Assembly (NCBI RefSeq): GCF_000400505.1
Contig: NZ_CM001857.1
Coordinates: 3,039,944 to 3,094,572, forward strand
Reading direction: 5' to 3'
From: Musicola paradisiaca NCPPB 2511
Lineage (GTDB): Bacteria > Pseudomonadota > Gammaproteobacteria > Enterobacterales > Enterobacteriaceae
Length of the DNA: 54,629 nucleotides
The notes beneath the pieces are model-generated. The model saw only the letters and a program-made list of their open reading frames with translations. It was not told where the DNA came from and ran no database searches. Position 1 is the first letter of the stretch. Each line of letters opens with the position of its first letter. The position numbers were made by a program, and so were the translations under genes. Below are positions 35,139-43,867 of the stretch, in pieces.

Positions 35139-35819
35139 TTAGGATGGATTTTTAGCCGAGCTATTATCGTCATCGATAAAGTAAACCACCTCCGCCGCAC
35201 GAATTTTGTCCTCGGTGCGTGTGCTGATTTTGATTTTTTCTGCATCCTGGTTATTCAAAAACAGGTGGTTATCCTCGCTGTAGAGCCGCTGGCGCAGCTC
35301 GTCATCGCTGAGCGAGGTGCACTCCCGGTAGATGTTTTTCAACATCCCGACGTAGTTGTCCATCCACTGATGATGGCTATCCAGCATGTCCGGCGCCGCC
35401 TCTTTTTCCCCGATACCTACTTTGGGGGCATGAATCATGATTAATGTGTCTTTCAACATCACCCGGTTCTGCGCACCGCAAAACAGCATGGTCGCCGCCG
35501 ACCCCACGACGGACAAATCGACCGTGGTCACGGGAATACGGGAGCTGCGGATCGCCAGATAACCGGAATGCCCGCTGTCCATCTCTCCCCCTCTGCTGTT
35601 GATGTAGAGATAAATCGCCTGAGCGTTTTTGAACCGCATGTTGGCCTCATCCAGCGCGGTGGTTAGCTCGGTGATGTTGTGTTGGTTAACCGCGCCGGTG
35701 AAATACATTTTGACGCTGTCGACCTCCTCGGCCTTAACGCCGGGGGTGCTGATGACTTTAAGACTGGCCTGGACGGAAAACGCGGAAAGCGTGAGCAAAA
35801 GTAACCACCCTTTTTTCAT
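35139..35819 (-). CDS. Periplasmic ClpP-like serine protease
   Basis: 226 aa from the ATG at 35819 (AGGAG 8 bp upstream); the open frame extends to 35957 without a better start. The first 18 residues (MKKGWLLLLTLSAFSVQA) form a Sec signal peptide, so the protein should act in the periplasm, unlike true ClpP. The rest follows the ClpP fold: IYLYINSRGGEMDSG, then SVVGSAATMLFCGA with the candidate nucleophile Ser107, and LIMIHAP with His130. No ATPase partner is nearby and no Clp hexamer-binding features are evident. It lies inside the hut region with its own terminator and no HutC site. The substrate is unknown. Confidence 0.85.
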   Translation of the reverse strand: MKKGWLLLLTLSAFSVQASLKVISTPGVKAEEVDSVKMYFTGAVNQHNITELTTALDEANMRFKNAQAIYLYINSRGGEMDSGHSGYLAIRSSRIPVTTVDLSVVGSAATMLFCGAQNRVMLKDTLIMIHAPKVGIGEKEAAPDMLDSHHQWMDNYVGMLKNIYRECTSLSDDELRQRLYSEDNHLFLNNQDAEKIKISTRTEDKIRAAEVVYFIDDDNSSAKNPS

Positions 35820-36124
35820 TGTACGGACTCCTGCATAGCCATTATCGATCCGGCACCGACCACTGTGCCGTGCGGAAAGGACGCCTCGGTCGCTGCCATC
35901 AGCGGCAGCCGTCGTCAGCATAGGGCATAGGCGCTGTTTTTCCAGTGGAAAACACAACCACTAACACATTGAAACATTGGAATATATTGGTTTACGAAGT
36001 GCCCCGCCCGTACCGCTGACCGGCCAGACGCCGTGCGCTGTAAATGGCATAGGTAGCTTGTCTATACAGGAACGGCGGTTGTTGGCTACACTGCAACGTA
36101 TCCATTGATGTTGAGAACGATACC
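35820..36124. promoter_or_regulatory. Divergent promoter region of the ClpP-like gene and hutC
   Basis: 305 bp with no gene. The hutC side carries the operator at 36057-36070. The ClpP side has an AT-rich stretch at about 35940-35998 that probably holds its promoter. No operator-like dyad was seen for the ClpP-like gene. Confidence 0.5.
36057..36070. promoter_or_regulatory. HutC operator upstream of hutC (autoregulation)
   Basis: CTTGTCTATACAGG differs at one position from the best operator in the window and lies 54 bp upstream of the hutC start, consistent with the repressor controlling its own gene. Confidence 0.75.
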
Positions 36125-36880
36125 GTGACAGAACCGCAAACCGCCTCCCAACTCGCCGCCGCCATGAGCGATGTGCCCGCGCCGATTTACCTGCGGGTTA
36201 AACAGGCGATCGTCAGCCAAATCCGCAGCGGCGCCTGGCAGGCGCACCAGCGTATCCCGTCGGAAAGCGAACTGGTGAATGAGTTGGGCGTAAGCCGTAT
36301 GACCATCAACCGCGCGTTGCGGGAACTGACCAGCGAAGGCTATCTGGTGCGAATGCAGGGCGTCGGCACCTTTGTCGCCGAACAAAAGGCCTATACCGCC
36401 ATGCTGGAGGTCCACAATATCGCCGATGAAATCGCCGCTCGCGGCCACCGCCACAGCAGCCGGGTGATCGTGCTGGAATCGCTCGCCGCCGACGGCGATC
36501 AGGCGGCTCAGCTGGAAATATCCCCCGGCCAACCGCTGTTTCACTCGCAGATTGTGCATTACGAAAACGACGTGCCGGTGCAGTTGGAACTGCGCTACGT
36601 CAACCCCTCGCTGGCGCCGGACTATCTGCAGCAGGACTTCACGCGCGAGACGCCGCACAGCTACCTGACCCGCGTGGCGCCGTTAACCGCCGGCGAACAT
36701 CGGGTGGAGGCCGTCGCCGCCGAAACCGCCCAGCGGGACTTGCTGGCGCTCGGCGACCATGAGCCCTGCCTGCTGATCCGCCGCCGTACCTGGCACGGCT
36801 CGCGGGTGGTGACATCCGCGCGATTGCTCTATCCCGGCTCGCGCTACCAATTGTTTGGGCGCTTTGCCAGCAACAACTAG
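36125..36880 (+). CDS. hutC: Histidine utilization repressor
   Basis: 251 aa from a GTG start at 36125; the in-frame ATG at 36164 is an alternative. The N-terminal GntR winged helix (about 18-85) includes PSESELVNELGVSRMTINRA and YLVRMQGVGTFVAE. The C-terminal UTRA ligand domain begins about residue 95 and includes HRHSSRVIVLESLAADGDQA and HSQIVHYENDVPVQLE. HutC is released from DNA by urocanate. Six operator-like regions in this window carry its predicted site. It is the only rightward gene between the leftward hut units until hutI. Confidence 0.95.
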   Translation: MTEPQTASQLAAAMSDVPAPIYLRVKQAIVSQIRSGAWQAHQRIPSESELVNELGVSRMTINRALRELTSEGYLVRMQGVGTFVAEQKAYTAMLEVHNIADEIAARGHRHSSRVIVLESLAADGDQAAQLEISPGQPLFHSQIVHYENDVPVQLELRYVNPSLAPDYLQQDFTRETPHSYLTRVAPLTAGEHRVEAVAAETAQRDLLALGDHEPCLLIRRRTWHGSRVVTSARLLYPGSRYQLFGRFASNN

Positions 36881-36901
36881 GCGGCATCGTCGCCTGGTTG
36901 T

Positions 36902-38404
36902 TTAACCGATGCGCGCCGGACTCTGCTGTTTCAGTACGGCGACGGCGCGCGCGATCTCCGGCGCCAGCCAGCGGTCGTCCTGCCAACTCGCCACCTGCTC
37001 GCGCAATAATCGCCATGCCTGCCCGGTCCCGCGGCCCGCGTTATCCGGCCCGAGGAAGTCCAGCGCCTGCGCGGCCAGCAGATACTCTATCGCCAGCACA
37101 TGCCAGACATTTTCCGTCAGCTTCAACAGCTTGAGCGCCGCCGGAGTACCCATGCTGAGGTGATCCTCTTGTAAACCGGAAGTCACAAAGTTGTCGATCA
37201 CCGCCGGCTGCGCCAGCTGTCGGTTCTCACCGCATAGCGAGGCCGCGACATACTGGGCGATCATCATGCCGGAGTTCACGCCCGGTTGGCTGACCAGAAA
37301 CGGCGGCAGCCCGCTTACCAGCGGATTGATCAAGCGATCGAGCCGCCGCTCCGCCACGCCCGCCAGCTCGCACAACGCCAGCGCCAGGCTATCCGCCGCC
37401 AGCGCCACCGCCTCGCCGTGCGGATTGGCCTGCGACACCACTCGCCATTGTTCCGGCACACCCAGCACCAACGGGTTATCGGTGGCGGCGTTCAGTTCCA
37501 TCTGGATACGCTGCGCCGCCGAATCGAACTGATCGCGACAAGCGCCATGAATCTGAGGGATAGAACGCAGGCTCAGTGCGTCTTGAGTGCGGATGCCTTC
37601 GTTTTCCGCCACGATCCGGCTGCCGTCCAGCAAGGAACGCAAACGTTGCCCAACCTGCTGGACGCCGGCGCTGGGTTTGAGCGCCAGCACCTCGGCGTCA
37701 AACGCCACGATCTGGCCGCGTAGCGCTTCGAAGCTCATCGCGCCAGTGATATCCGCCCAATCCAACTGGCGACAGGCATCATCCAGCGCCAGACAACCCA
37801 GCCCGGTCATGCAGGGCGTCCCGTTCACCAGGCTTAGCCCGTCTTTCGCGCCCGGCTGAATCGGCATAACGCCGATACGCTGCAATGCATCGGCGGCGGG
37901 CAGCACCTCGCCTTGCCATTCCGCCTCACCCACACCGATCAGCGTCAACCCGACATGCGCCATATGGGTGAGATACCCCACCGACCCCTGCGACGGTACG
38001 CACGGCGTGACGCCCTGGTTCAACAGCATCAGCAGCGCCTGCACAATGTCGGGATGAATGCCCGACTTGCCATGGCTGTAATTGGCGATGGCGGCGACCA
38101 TGATGGCGCGGGTCTGCTCGACCGGCAATCGCGGCCCCACGCCGCAGGCATGGCTCAACAGAGTATTACGGGACAAGGTCGCCAGTTCCGATATCGGTAG
38201 CGTGACGTTGCACAAGGCGCCCAGTCCGGTATTTACCCCATAGGCCAGCGTACCGCTGCTCACTATCTGATCCACAATCTGCCGCGCCTGACGGATACGC
38301 CGCCAGGCGTTTTCGCTCAGACTCAGACGCGCGCCATAGCGCGCCACCTGTACCAGTTCGCGCCACGACAGCGCGCTATCCCCCCAGCAAACTTCTGCGT
38401 TCAT
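36902..38404 (-). CDS. Histidine ammonia-lyase family protein lacking the MIO triad
   Basis: 500 aa with the full HAL/PAL fold: YGVNTGLGALCNVTLP, SLVNGTPCMTG, SIPQIHGACRDQFDSAAQ, TDNPLV and LQEDHLSMG match the active-site elements of the hutH product at 30524-32080. The key difference is at GSVGYLTHMAH, where hutH has [14 protein letters not shown]. Counting from GSVG to NGT gives 50 residues here and 53 in hutH, so Ala-Ser-Gly, which cyclises to the MIO electrophile, is missing exactly. It probably cannot remove ammonia. As I recall, ergothionase, which eliminates trimethylamine, is also MIO-free. It is the last gene of a HutC-controlled HisJQMP-type importer operon, so a histidine betaine or similar compound is a reasonable substrate (inference). 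Confidence 0.88.
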   Translation of the reverse strand: MNAEVCWGDSALSWRELVQVARYGARLSLSENAWRRIRQARQIVDQIVSSGTLAYGVNTGLGALCNVTLPISELATLSRNTLLSHACGVGPRLPVEQTRAIMVAAIANYSHGKSGIHPDIVQALLMLLNQGVTPCVPSQGSVGYLTHMAHVGLTLIGVGEAEWQGEVLPAADALQRIGVMPIQPGAKDGLSLVNGTPCMTGLGCLALDDACRQLDWADITGAMSFEALRGQIVAFDAEVLALKPSAGVQQVGQRLRSLLDGSRIVAENEGIRTQDALSLRSIPQIHGACRDQFDSAAQRIQMELNAATDNPLVLGVPEQWRVVSQANPHGEAVALAADSLALALCELAGVAERRLDRLINPLVSGLPPFLVSQPGVNSGMMIAQYVAASLCGENRQLAQPAVIDNFVTSGLQEDHLSMGTPAALKLLKLTENVWHVLAIEYLLAAQALDFLGPDNAGRGTGQAWRLLREQVASWQDDRWLAPEIARAVAVLKQQSPARIG

Positions 38405-38416
38405 GTCACGACCTTC

Positions 38417-39199
38417 CTACACCACCCGGTGACTGGCGATAAATTGCTGAAAACGCGGCGAACTCTCGCCGCCGAACATGGCGTCAGGGGAGCCTTCACA
38501 GTCAATGCGCCCTTGCTGCATGAACACTACCCGGTTCGACACATGGCGGGCGAACCCCATCTCATGCGTCACCACCAGCATGGTGCGCCCTTCTTCAGCC
38601 AGCCCACGCATCACTTTAAGCACCTCCCCCACCAGTTCCGGATCCAGCGCTGAAGTCGGTTCATCGAACAACATCACCTCCGGTTCCATCGACAACGCCC
38701 GGGCGATCGCCACCCGCTGTTGCTGGCCGCCGGAGAGTTGAACCGGATAAAAATCCCGCCGCTCGTACAACCCAACCTTCGCCAACAGCGCGTCCGCTCG
38801 TTCAATACACTCCGCACGGGAACGTTTCAATATGTGCAAAGGGCCTTCAATCACATTCTGCAGTACCGTCATGTGGCTCCACAGATTGAAATTCTGAAAC
38901 ACCATGCCCAGTCGAGTACGTAAACGTTCTACCTGCTGGCGATCGGCCGCGATCTGATGGCCGTGCTTATGCCGCTTCATGGTGATCATCTCGCCGCTGA
39001 CCGCCACCGTCCCCGAATCCGGCGTTTCCAGCAGATTGATGCAACGCAAAAAGGTACTCTTGCCTGACCCGCTGGCGCCCAGCAGCGAAATAACCTCGCC
39101 CTGGCGCGCATCCAGCGAGATGCCCTTCAACACCTCCAGCGCGCCGAACGACTTGTGGATATCAATCATCGACAAGGTAATAGGGGCCGTTTTACTCAT
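38417..39199 (-). CDS. Polar amino acid ABC transporter ATP-binding protein (HisP-like)
   Basis: 260 aa. Walker A is GASGSGKST, the signature [19 protein letters not shown], Walker [18 protein letters not shown] and the switch [14 protein letters not shown]. The inserted [20 protein letters not shown] segment is typical of HisP/ArtP-like ATPases. It overlaps the permease gene upstream by 8 bp, and the MIO-less lyase follows 12 bp later. It energises uptake of a histidine-like substrate in this operon. Confidence 0.93.
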   Translation of the reverse strand: MSKTAPITLSMIDIHKSFGALEVLKGISLDARQGEVISLLGASGSGKSTFLRCINLLETPDSGTVAVSGEMITMKRHKHGHQIAADRQQVERLRTRLGMVFQNFNLWSHMTVLQNVIEGPLHILKRSRAECIERADALLAKVGLYERRDFYPVQLSGGQQQRVAIARALSMEPEVMLFDEPTSALDPELVGEVLKVMRGLAEEGRTMLVVTHEMGFARHVSNRVVFMQQGRIDCEGSPDAMFGGESSPRFQQFIASHRVV

Positions 39200-39911
39200 G
39201 TTTTCTCCCGGATACAGCTGATGCGGCAGCGGCCAGATTGGGGGTCAGGGTACGCTCCAGCCAGGCGAACGCTCTGACAATAATGAAATTCAGCAACAGA
39301 TAGATCAGCGCGGCGCAAACAAACACCTCCATGGTGCGGTAAGTACGTTGGATAATTTGCTGCGCCACGCCGGTGACATCCCATACCGTCACCAGACTGG
39401 CTAGCGCGGTGGATTTGATCAGCAAAATCGCCTCGGTAGACCAAGCCGGCAACGCATAGCGCAAGGCGACGGGCGCAATAATGCGCCGCAGCAGCAGCCA
39501 GCGCGACATGCCGCACGCCAGACCGGCCTCAATCTGCCCGACGGGTATCGCCAGCAGCGCGCCGCGCAGGATTTCCGCCGTATAACCGGCAGTACACAGC
39601 GCCAGCGACAATACCGCACAGGTAAACGGCTCCCGCAGCAGCGGCCACAGCACGCTGTTACGAACCATGCTGAACTGCCCCAGCCCGTAGTAGAGAAGAA
39701 ACAGCTGAATCAGCAGCGGCGTGCCACGAAAAATCAGCATGTAACCGCGGGCAAACCCACGCAGCGGCCGGTTGGCGCTGACCCGCATCGCCACCAACAA
39801 TATTGACAGCACTGCGCCGATAGCAAATGAGGCGAAAAACAGCCCCAGCGTCACCGGCAGCGCCGACGCCAACCGCAGGAACGTCTGCGTCAGAAACGCG
39901 ACATCGATCAT
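39192..39911 (-). CDS. Polar amino acid ABC transporter permease (HisM-like)
   Basis: 239 aa from the ATG at 39911 (AGGAG 5 bp upstream), overlapping the preceding stop by 4 bp; the frame runs on upstream to 40367 over the HisQ-like gene, which is not real coding. It has the His/Glu/Gln family pattern: [40 protein letters not shown] and the loop [20 protein letters not shown]. Five or so membrane segments are expected. It pairs with the HisQ-like protein. Confidence 0.92.
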   Translation of the reverse strand: MIDVAFLTQTFLRLASALPVTLGLFFASFAIGAVLSILLVAMRVSANRPLRGFARGYMLIFRGTPLLIQLFLLYYGLGQFSMVRNSVLWPLLREPFTCAVLSLALCTAGYTAEILRGALLAIPVGQIEAGLACGMSRWLLLRRIIAPVALRYALPAWSTEAILLIKSTALASLVTVWDVTGVAQQIIQRTYRTMEVFVCAALIYLLLNFIIVRAFAWLERTLTPNLAAAASAVSGRKHE

Positions 39912-40630
39912 ATCGTCTCCTGGTGCGTTCGACGCTGGTGTGGTTGAGACATTTTCTGTTCCAGACGAGCGAACGAGATATTGGAAAACACTGTCAGAAT
40001 CAGATAAATGGCCGCACCAGCAAGGTAAAACAGGAAATACTGCCGCGTCGATCCGGCAGCCATCTGGCTGGCGCGCATCACTTCGACAATGCCGGTCACG
40101 GACACCAGCGCGGAATCCTTTAGGCTCATCTGCCAGACGTTGGACAACCCCGGCAGCGCATAGCGCGCCACCTGCGGCAACAGAATCCGGTACGCCCGGC
40201 GCCAGGCCGGCATCCCCATCGCCAGCGCGGCCTCCAATTCTCCGGCATTGACGGCCAGGCGGGCGGCGCGATACACCTCCCCCTGGTATGAAGCGGAAAT
40301 CAACCCGATAGCCAGCGCGCCGATCAGAAACGGCGGCAATTCGATAAAGCCATCGGCGCCGAACCAACGCCCCACCTGCGTCAGCACGCCGGAACCACCG
40401 AAATAAAACAGATAGATGATCAACAATTCCGGGATCCCGCGAAACACCACGGAGTAGATTTCACCCGCCACGCGCCAACGGCGGCGCGACGAGAGCTTGG
40501 CCGCCGCTACCGCCGCGCCGACCAACGAACCGATGAGCAGAGCCGCAACGGTCAGGCACAGAGTGGTTAATGCGGCCATCAACAACAGGCCGCCCCACCC
40601 CCGTTCACTGAAACCTAACAGGGTCAGCAT
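39908..40630 (-). CDS. Polar amino acid ABC transporter permease (HisQ-like)
   Basis: 240 aa. Family features include VVFRGIPELLIIYLFYFGGS, SYQGEVYRAARLAVNAGELE and the EAA loop AALAMGMPAWRRAYRILLPQ. It is translationally coupled to the HisM-like gene (4-bp overlap) and lies 15 bp after the binding-protein gene. Octopine/histidine permeases of this type work as heterodimers. Confidence 0.92.
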   Translation of the reverse strand: MLTLLGFSERGWGGLLLMAALTTLCLTVAALLIGSLVGAAVAAAKLSSRRRWRVAGEIYSVVFRGIPELLIIYLFYFGGSGVLTQVGRWFGADGFIELPPFLIGALAIGLISASYQGEVYRAARLAVNAGELEAALAMGMPAWRRAYRILLPQVARYALPGLSNVWQMSLKDSALVSVTGIVEVMRASQMAAGSTRQYFLFYLAGAAIYLILTVFSNISFARLEQKMSQPHQRRTHQETI

Positions 40631-40645
40631 ACCGACTCCTCAACC

Positions 40646-41503
40646 TCAGGGGGTCACGTCCGTTTTGAACCATTTTTCGCTCAGCGTCTTCACCGTTCCG
40701 TCGGCCAGCGCGGTCTTGATGGCCGCATCAAACTTCGCCTTCAACTCCGGGTCGGTCTTGCGGAATCCCAGCGCTTCGCCATCCCCCCAAATAGGGCCGG
40801 TCAGTTGTGGGCCGCCCAGCGTCAGGTTGTTGTTTTCCGGCTTGCTCATCATGGAATTGGCGAACGTAACGTCATCAAATACCGTATCAATACGCCCGGC
40901 CTGCAGATCCAGAATGGCATCAGCGGACGCGGTGTATTCCCGTACCGTAGCGATATCCTTGAAATATTTATCGATGAAGGGGGTATACACGGTACCGGAT
41001 GCGATACCGATGGTTTTCCCCTGCAACGCTCCGCGCAGACCGGCCACCGCCGGGGCGATCTGCGCCGGGTCGTCCGCCAACTTAATCATCGATTGACCGG
41101 CTTCCACCGGCAGCGCCGGCTTACCTTTCAGCGTAATGAAACTGGCGGGGGTGGACGCATAGGGAACAGAAAAATCAACCACTTGCTTACGCTCCGGCGT
41201 AATCACGATGGCATCCATCATCACGTCGAACTTGCCGGCCTGCAGCCCGGCGATCATGCCGTCCCAGTTTTGCACCACCAGCTTGCATTGCAGGTTCATC
41301 CGCTGACACAGAATCTCCATCAGCTCCGGTTCGAATCCGCCCAGCTTGCCGCCCGGCAAAGTCAGATTCCAGGGTTCATAACTGCCTTCCGTCGCGATGG
41401 TTACTGTCTTCCACTCTTTGGCCTGCGCGCTTGCACCAAACATCACAGTCACACTCAGTAACCCCAACGCCATTGCCTGTCGAAAAAGATGCCGTTGTTT
41501 CAT
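40646..41503 (-). CDS. Periplasmic amino acid-binding protein (HisJ/ArgT-like)
   Basis: 285 aa with a signal peptide of about 28 residues ending ASAQA-KEW. The SBP family 3 pattern is clear: VTIATEGSYEPWNLTLPGGK, GFEPELMEILCQRMNLQCKL, WDGMIAGLQAGKFDVMMDAI and GKTIGIASGTVYTPFI. The first cysteine pair (CQRMNLQC) parallels the disulfide of HisJ-type proteins. It is the first gene of the importer/MIO-less lyase operon, with a HutC-type operator 36 bp upstream. The ligand is likely an amino acid derivative. Confidence 0.92.
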   Translation of the reverse strand: MKQRHLFRQAMALGLLSVTVMFGASAQAKEWKTVTIATEGSYEPWNLTLPGGKLGGFEPELMEILCQRMNLQCKLVVQNWDGMIAGLQAGKFDVMMDAIVITPERKQVVDFSVPYASTPASFITLKGKPALPVEAGQSMIKLADDPAQIAPAVAGLRGALQGKTIGIASGTVYTPFIDKYFKDIATVREYTASADAILDLQAGRIDTVFDDVTFANSMMSKPENNNLTLGGPQLTGPIWGDGEALGFRKTDPELKAKFDAAIKTALADGTVKTLSEKWFKTDVTP

Positions 41504-41538
41504 TGCATTCCCCTGATATCACGTTGATAAAGTCATGA

Positions 41539-41552
41539 CATGTATATACAAC
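41539..41552. promoter_or_regulatory. HutC operator upstream of the HisJ-like operon
   Basis: CATGTATATACAAC matches the shared operator in its TGTATATACAA core with changes at the edges. It lies 36 bp upstream of the binding-protein start and ties the MIO-less lyase operon to HutC. Confidence 0.65.
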
Positions 41553-41758
41553 GATAATTAATGAGCAAGATTCGGGCCATGATTACAGCCAGCGCCAACG
41601 TCAGGAGCCGCGCCGATCTGGCGCGTTTTGCGATGAAAATCCGGGAGGGAAAGCGTCGTTCTGAGGTGCGCCGCACTACGACAGCGCCCAACTATTGTGC
41701 ATGCGCTACGGCGCGATGGCGTGGCCGGGCGATATCACGCCGGCAGGCGGAGCGCCGT

Positions 41759-42304
41759 TTAGCTCGGATGAATCGTCGTCAGCAACAGCGCACCGGCGTC
41801 ACCCGCCGGCATCCAGCAGGTGCCATGCGATAGCCACCATGCGCCATCCCCCGGGGTGTAAACCGCGCCATCGCATCGCCAATCCCCTGACAACACATAG
41901 GCGACGCCGCCGCAATCGGCTGGCGGCGTCGCACGGGTGTGAACCACCTCCACCTGCGACCGGCAATAACGACGATCGGTCATGATGTTGAAATCCAGAC
42001 TCTCGCCGCCGCGCAGATGGGCGACAATCGCCTGCTCGCCGGTAAAGCGAAACGGTTGATGGCAGCGCAACGCATGCCGCCAGTCTTCCGCCTGCAACGC
42101 CACGCCCTCGCCGGACAGCAACGTAATCACCCGGTCAATGCCTGGAAACAGGGAGAACGCGCCATCCTGCGACAACGTCGCGATACTGGCACGCCAGGCG
42201 AAATCGCCCTGCGGCGCGGCAATCCGGCAGATCTCGCGGGTTTCTCCGCCGCCGTTCTTCCAACGGCTGACCGGCAGGTGCTGCAATGAAAACCGTTTCA
42301 TCAT
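41759..42304 (-). CDS. hutD: HutD family protein
   Basis: 181 aa cupin-fold protein starting MKRFSLQHLPVSRWKNGGGE, with WRASIATLSQDGAFSLFPGI and RVITLLSGEGVALQ, the HutD hallmarks. HutD is thought to tune hut expression or bind a pathway intermediate such as formylglutamate; the mechanism is not settled. The start ATG overlaps the hutF stop by 4 bp, so it is the second gene of a hutF-hutD unit. Confidence 0.92.
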   Translation of the reverse strand: MMKRFSLQHLPVSRWKNGGGETREICRIAAPQGDFAWRASIATLSQDGAFSLFPGIDRVITLLSGEGVALQAEDWRHALRCHQPFRFTGEQAIVAHLRGGESLDFNIMTDRRYCRSQVEVVHTRATPPADCGGVAYVLSGDWRCDGAVYTPGDGAWWLSHGTCWMPAGDAGALLLTTIHPS

Positions 42305-43665
42305 GCCGTCTCCTGCAAGCTACGCATCACCGCGACGAAGCGGGCGTCATAGTCGTCATCCAGCGCATGCCGCCCTTTGGCAACGACCTGACTGCCCGCC
42401 ACCCAGACATCGCGGATCTGCTGACGTTCGCCGGCGAACAACCAGCGGTTCAACACCGCGTCGTCCGGCACCGAACCGAGCATGGCGTCATCTTTTAGTA
42501 CCAGCCAGTCCGCCCGCCAGCCCGCGCTCAGTTCCCCCACCGGCACGCGGCACGCCTGTGCGCCACCCTGTGCGGCTTGCTGATAAAGCACATTACCGAC
42601 CGCAGGCTGCTGCGGCGTGACGACCCGATTACGCCGACGATCACGCAGTCGCTGGCCATACTCCAGCCAGCGCAGCTCTTCCAGCACGCTGACCGAGACA
42701 TGGCTATCGGAACCAATCCCCCAGCGCCCGCCGTGCTCCACATACCGATCCAACGGAAAGATGCCGTCGCCCAGGTTGGCCTCGGTGGTCGGACACAGCC
42801 CCGCCACCGCCAGACTCTGCGCCAGCAAGGTTCGTTCACGATCATCAAGTTGGGTGGCGTGCACCAGACACCAGCGGCCATCCACCGCAAACCGGTTCAA
42901 CAACCAGTTGACCGGCCGCTCACCGCTCCAGCGCAGGCAGTCGTCCACCTCTTTCTGCTGTTCAGCGATATGGATATGTACCGGCAACGTGCTGTCAGTG
43001 GCTTCCAGTACGTCTTCCATCTGGTTTTGACTGACCGCCCGCAGCGAGTGGAAACAGACGCCATGATTGAGCAATGCGTCATCACGGGTGAGCGCCGCCA
43101 GTGCGGACAGTTGTTGCAGGTAGCGATCGACATCCTGAATAAAACGTTGCTGCCCCGGCGTCGGCGCCTGCGCGCCAAACCCGCTGTAGCGGTACAGCAC
43201 CGGCAACAGCGTTTGACCGATGCCCGCCAGCTTCGCCGCCGCCATCAGTTGGCGCAGCATGTCGTGGTCGCGGTAGGGTTTGCCCTGCGCATCGTGATGC
43301 AGATAGTGAAACTCCGCCACCTGGGTGTAACCGCCTTTCAGCATCTCGATATACAGCCGGGTGGCGATGACGCCGACTTGTTCCGGCGTCAACTTACCCA
43401 CCAGCCGGTACATCAGATCGCGCCAGGTCCAGAAGCTGTCCTGCGGATGGCCGGCGACCTCCGCCAGCCCGGCCATCGCCCGCTGAAACGCATGAGAATG
43501 CAGGTTAACCATGGCGGGCAGCACCGTACCCGCCAGCATTTGCGCCCCCTCCGCCGACGCATTCGGCGTTACCGCCAGCAAATAGCCTTGCGCGTCCACA
43601 TCTAGCCGGACATTGCGCGCCATGCCTTGCGGCAATAATGCGCGAGGAGCAAAGAAAGCAGTCAT
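42301..43665 (-). CDS. hutF: Formimidoylglutamate deiminase
   Basis: 454 aa amidohydrolase-superfamily enzyme with metal ligands in NLHSHAFQRAMAG, HIHIAEQQKEV and LVHATQLDDRE, and the catalytic aspartate in GIGSDSHVSVS. It converts N-formimino-L-glutamate to N-formyl-L-glutamate and ammonia, the fourth step of the five-step route seen in pseudomonads. hutG at 45079 completes the route. A double HutC-type operator lies just upstream (43685-43708). Confidence 0.94.
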   Translation of the reverse strand: MTAFFAPRALLPQGMARNVRLDVDAQGYLLAVTPNASAEGAQMLAGTVLPAMVNLHSHAFQRAMAGLAEVAGHPQDSFWTWRDLMYRLVGKLTPEQVGVIATRLYIEMLKGGYTQVAEFHYLHHDAQGKPYRDHDMLRQLMAAAKLAGIGQTLLPVLYRYSGFGAQAPTPGQQRFIQDVDRYLQQLSALAALTRDDALLNHGVCFHSLRAVSQNQMEDVLEATDSTLPVHIHIAEQQKEVDDCLRWSGERPVNWLLNRFAVDGRWCLVHATQLDDRERTLLAQSLAVAGLCPTTEANLGDGIFPLDRYVEHGGRWGIGSDSHVSVSVLEELRWLEYGQRLRDRRRNRVVTPQQPAVGNVLYQQAAQGGAQACRVPVGELSAGWRADWLVLKDDAMLGSVPDDAVLNRWLFAGERQQIRDVWVAGSQVVAKGRHALDDDYDARFVAVMRSLQETA

Positions 43666-43684
43666 GGGAAAATCCTGTCGTGAG

Positions 43685-43708
43685 GTTGTATAGACTTACC
43701 TATACACC
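43685..43708. promoter_or_regulatory. Overlapping pair of HutC-type operators upstream of hutF
   Basis: GTTGTATAGACTTA (43685-43698) and CTTACCTATACACC (43695-43708) both resemble the shared operator, one in each orientation, and overlap by 4 bp. They lie 20 bp upstream of the hutF start. Each match is weaker than at the other sites. Confidence 0.55.
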
Positions 43709-43832
43709 AAAGTAGGCGCTGAATGACATAGCGCTTTTTTATCATGACACGCCGCCGCAAGTCGTCATGCGGGTGGAAAATAAGAAACTCCTATTCGATT
43801 GCGACTTGCCGAAAACCGCGGCGGGCGTATAA

Positions 43833-43846
43833 GTTGTCTATACAAG
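43833..43846. promoter_or_regulatory. HutC operator upstream of hutIG
   Basis: GTTGTCTATACAAG differs by one base from the best site in the window and lies 22 bp upstream of the hutI start. Confidence 0.75.
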
Positions 43847-43867
43847 ATTATAAAACCAGGAACGACT

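Noticed and set aside
39192-40367. Fusion of the HisM-like permease with an upstream extension (391 codons)
   Set aside because: The extra N-terminal part lies over the HisQ-like gene in another frame; ATG 39911 has AGGAG and gives the normal family length.
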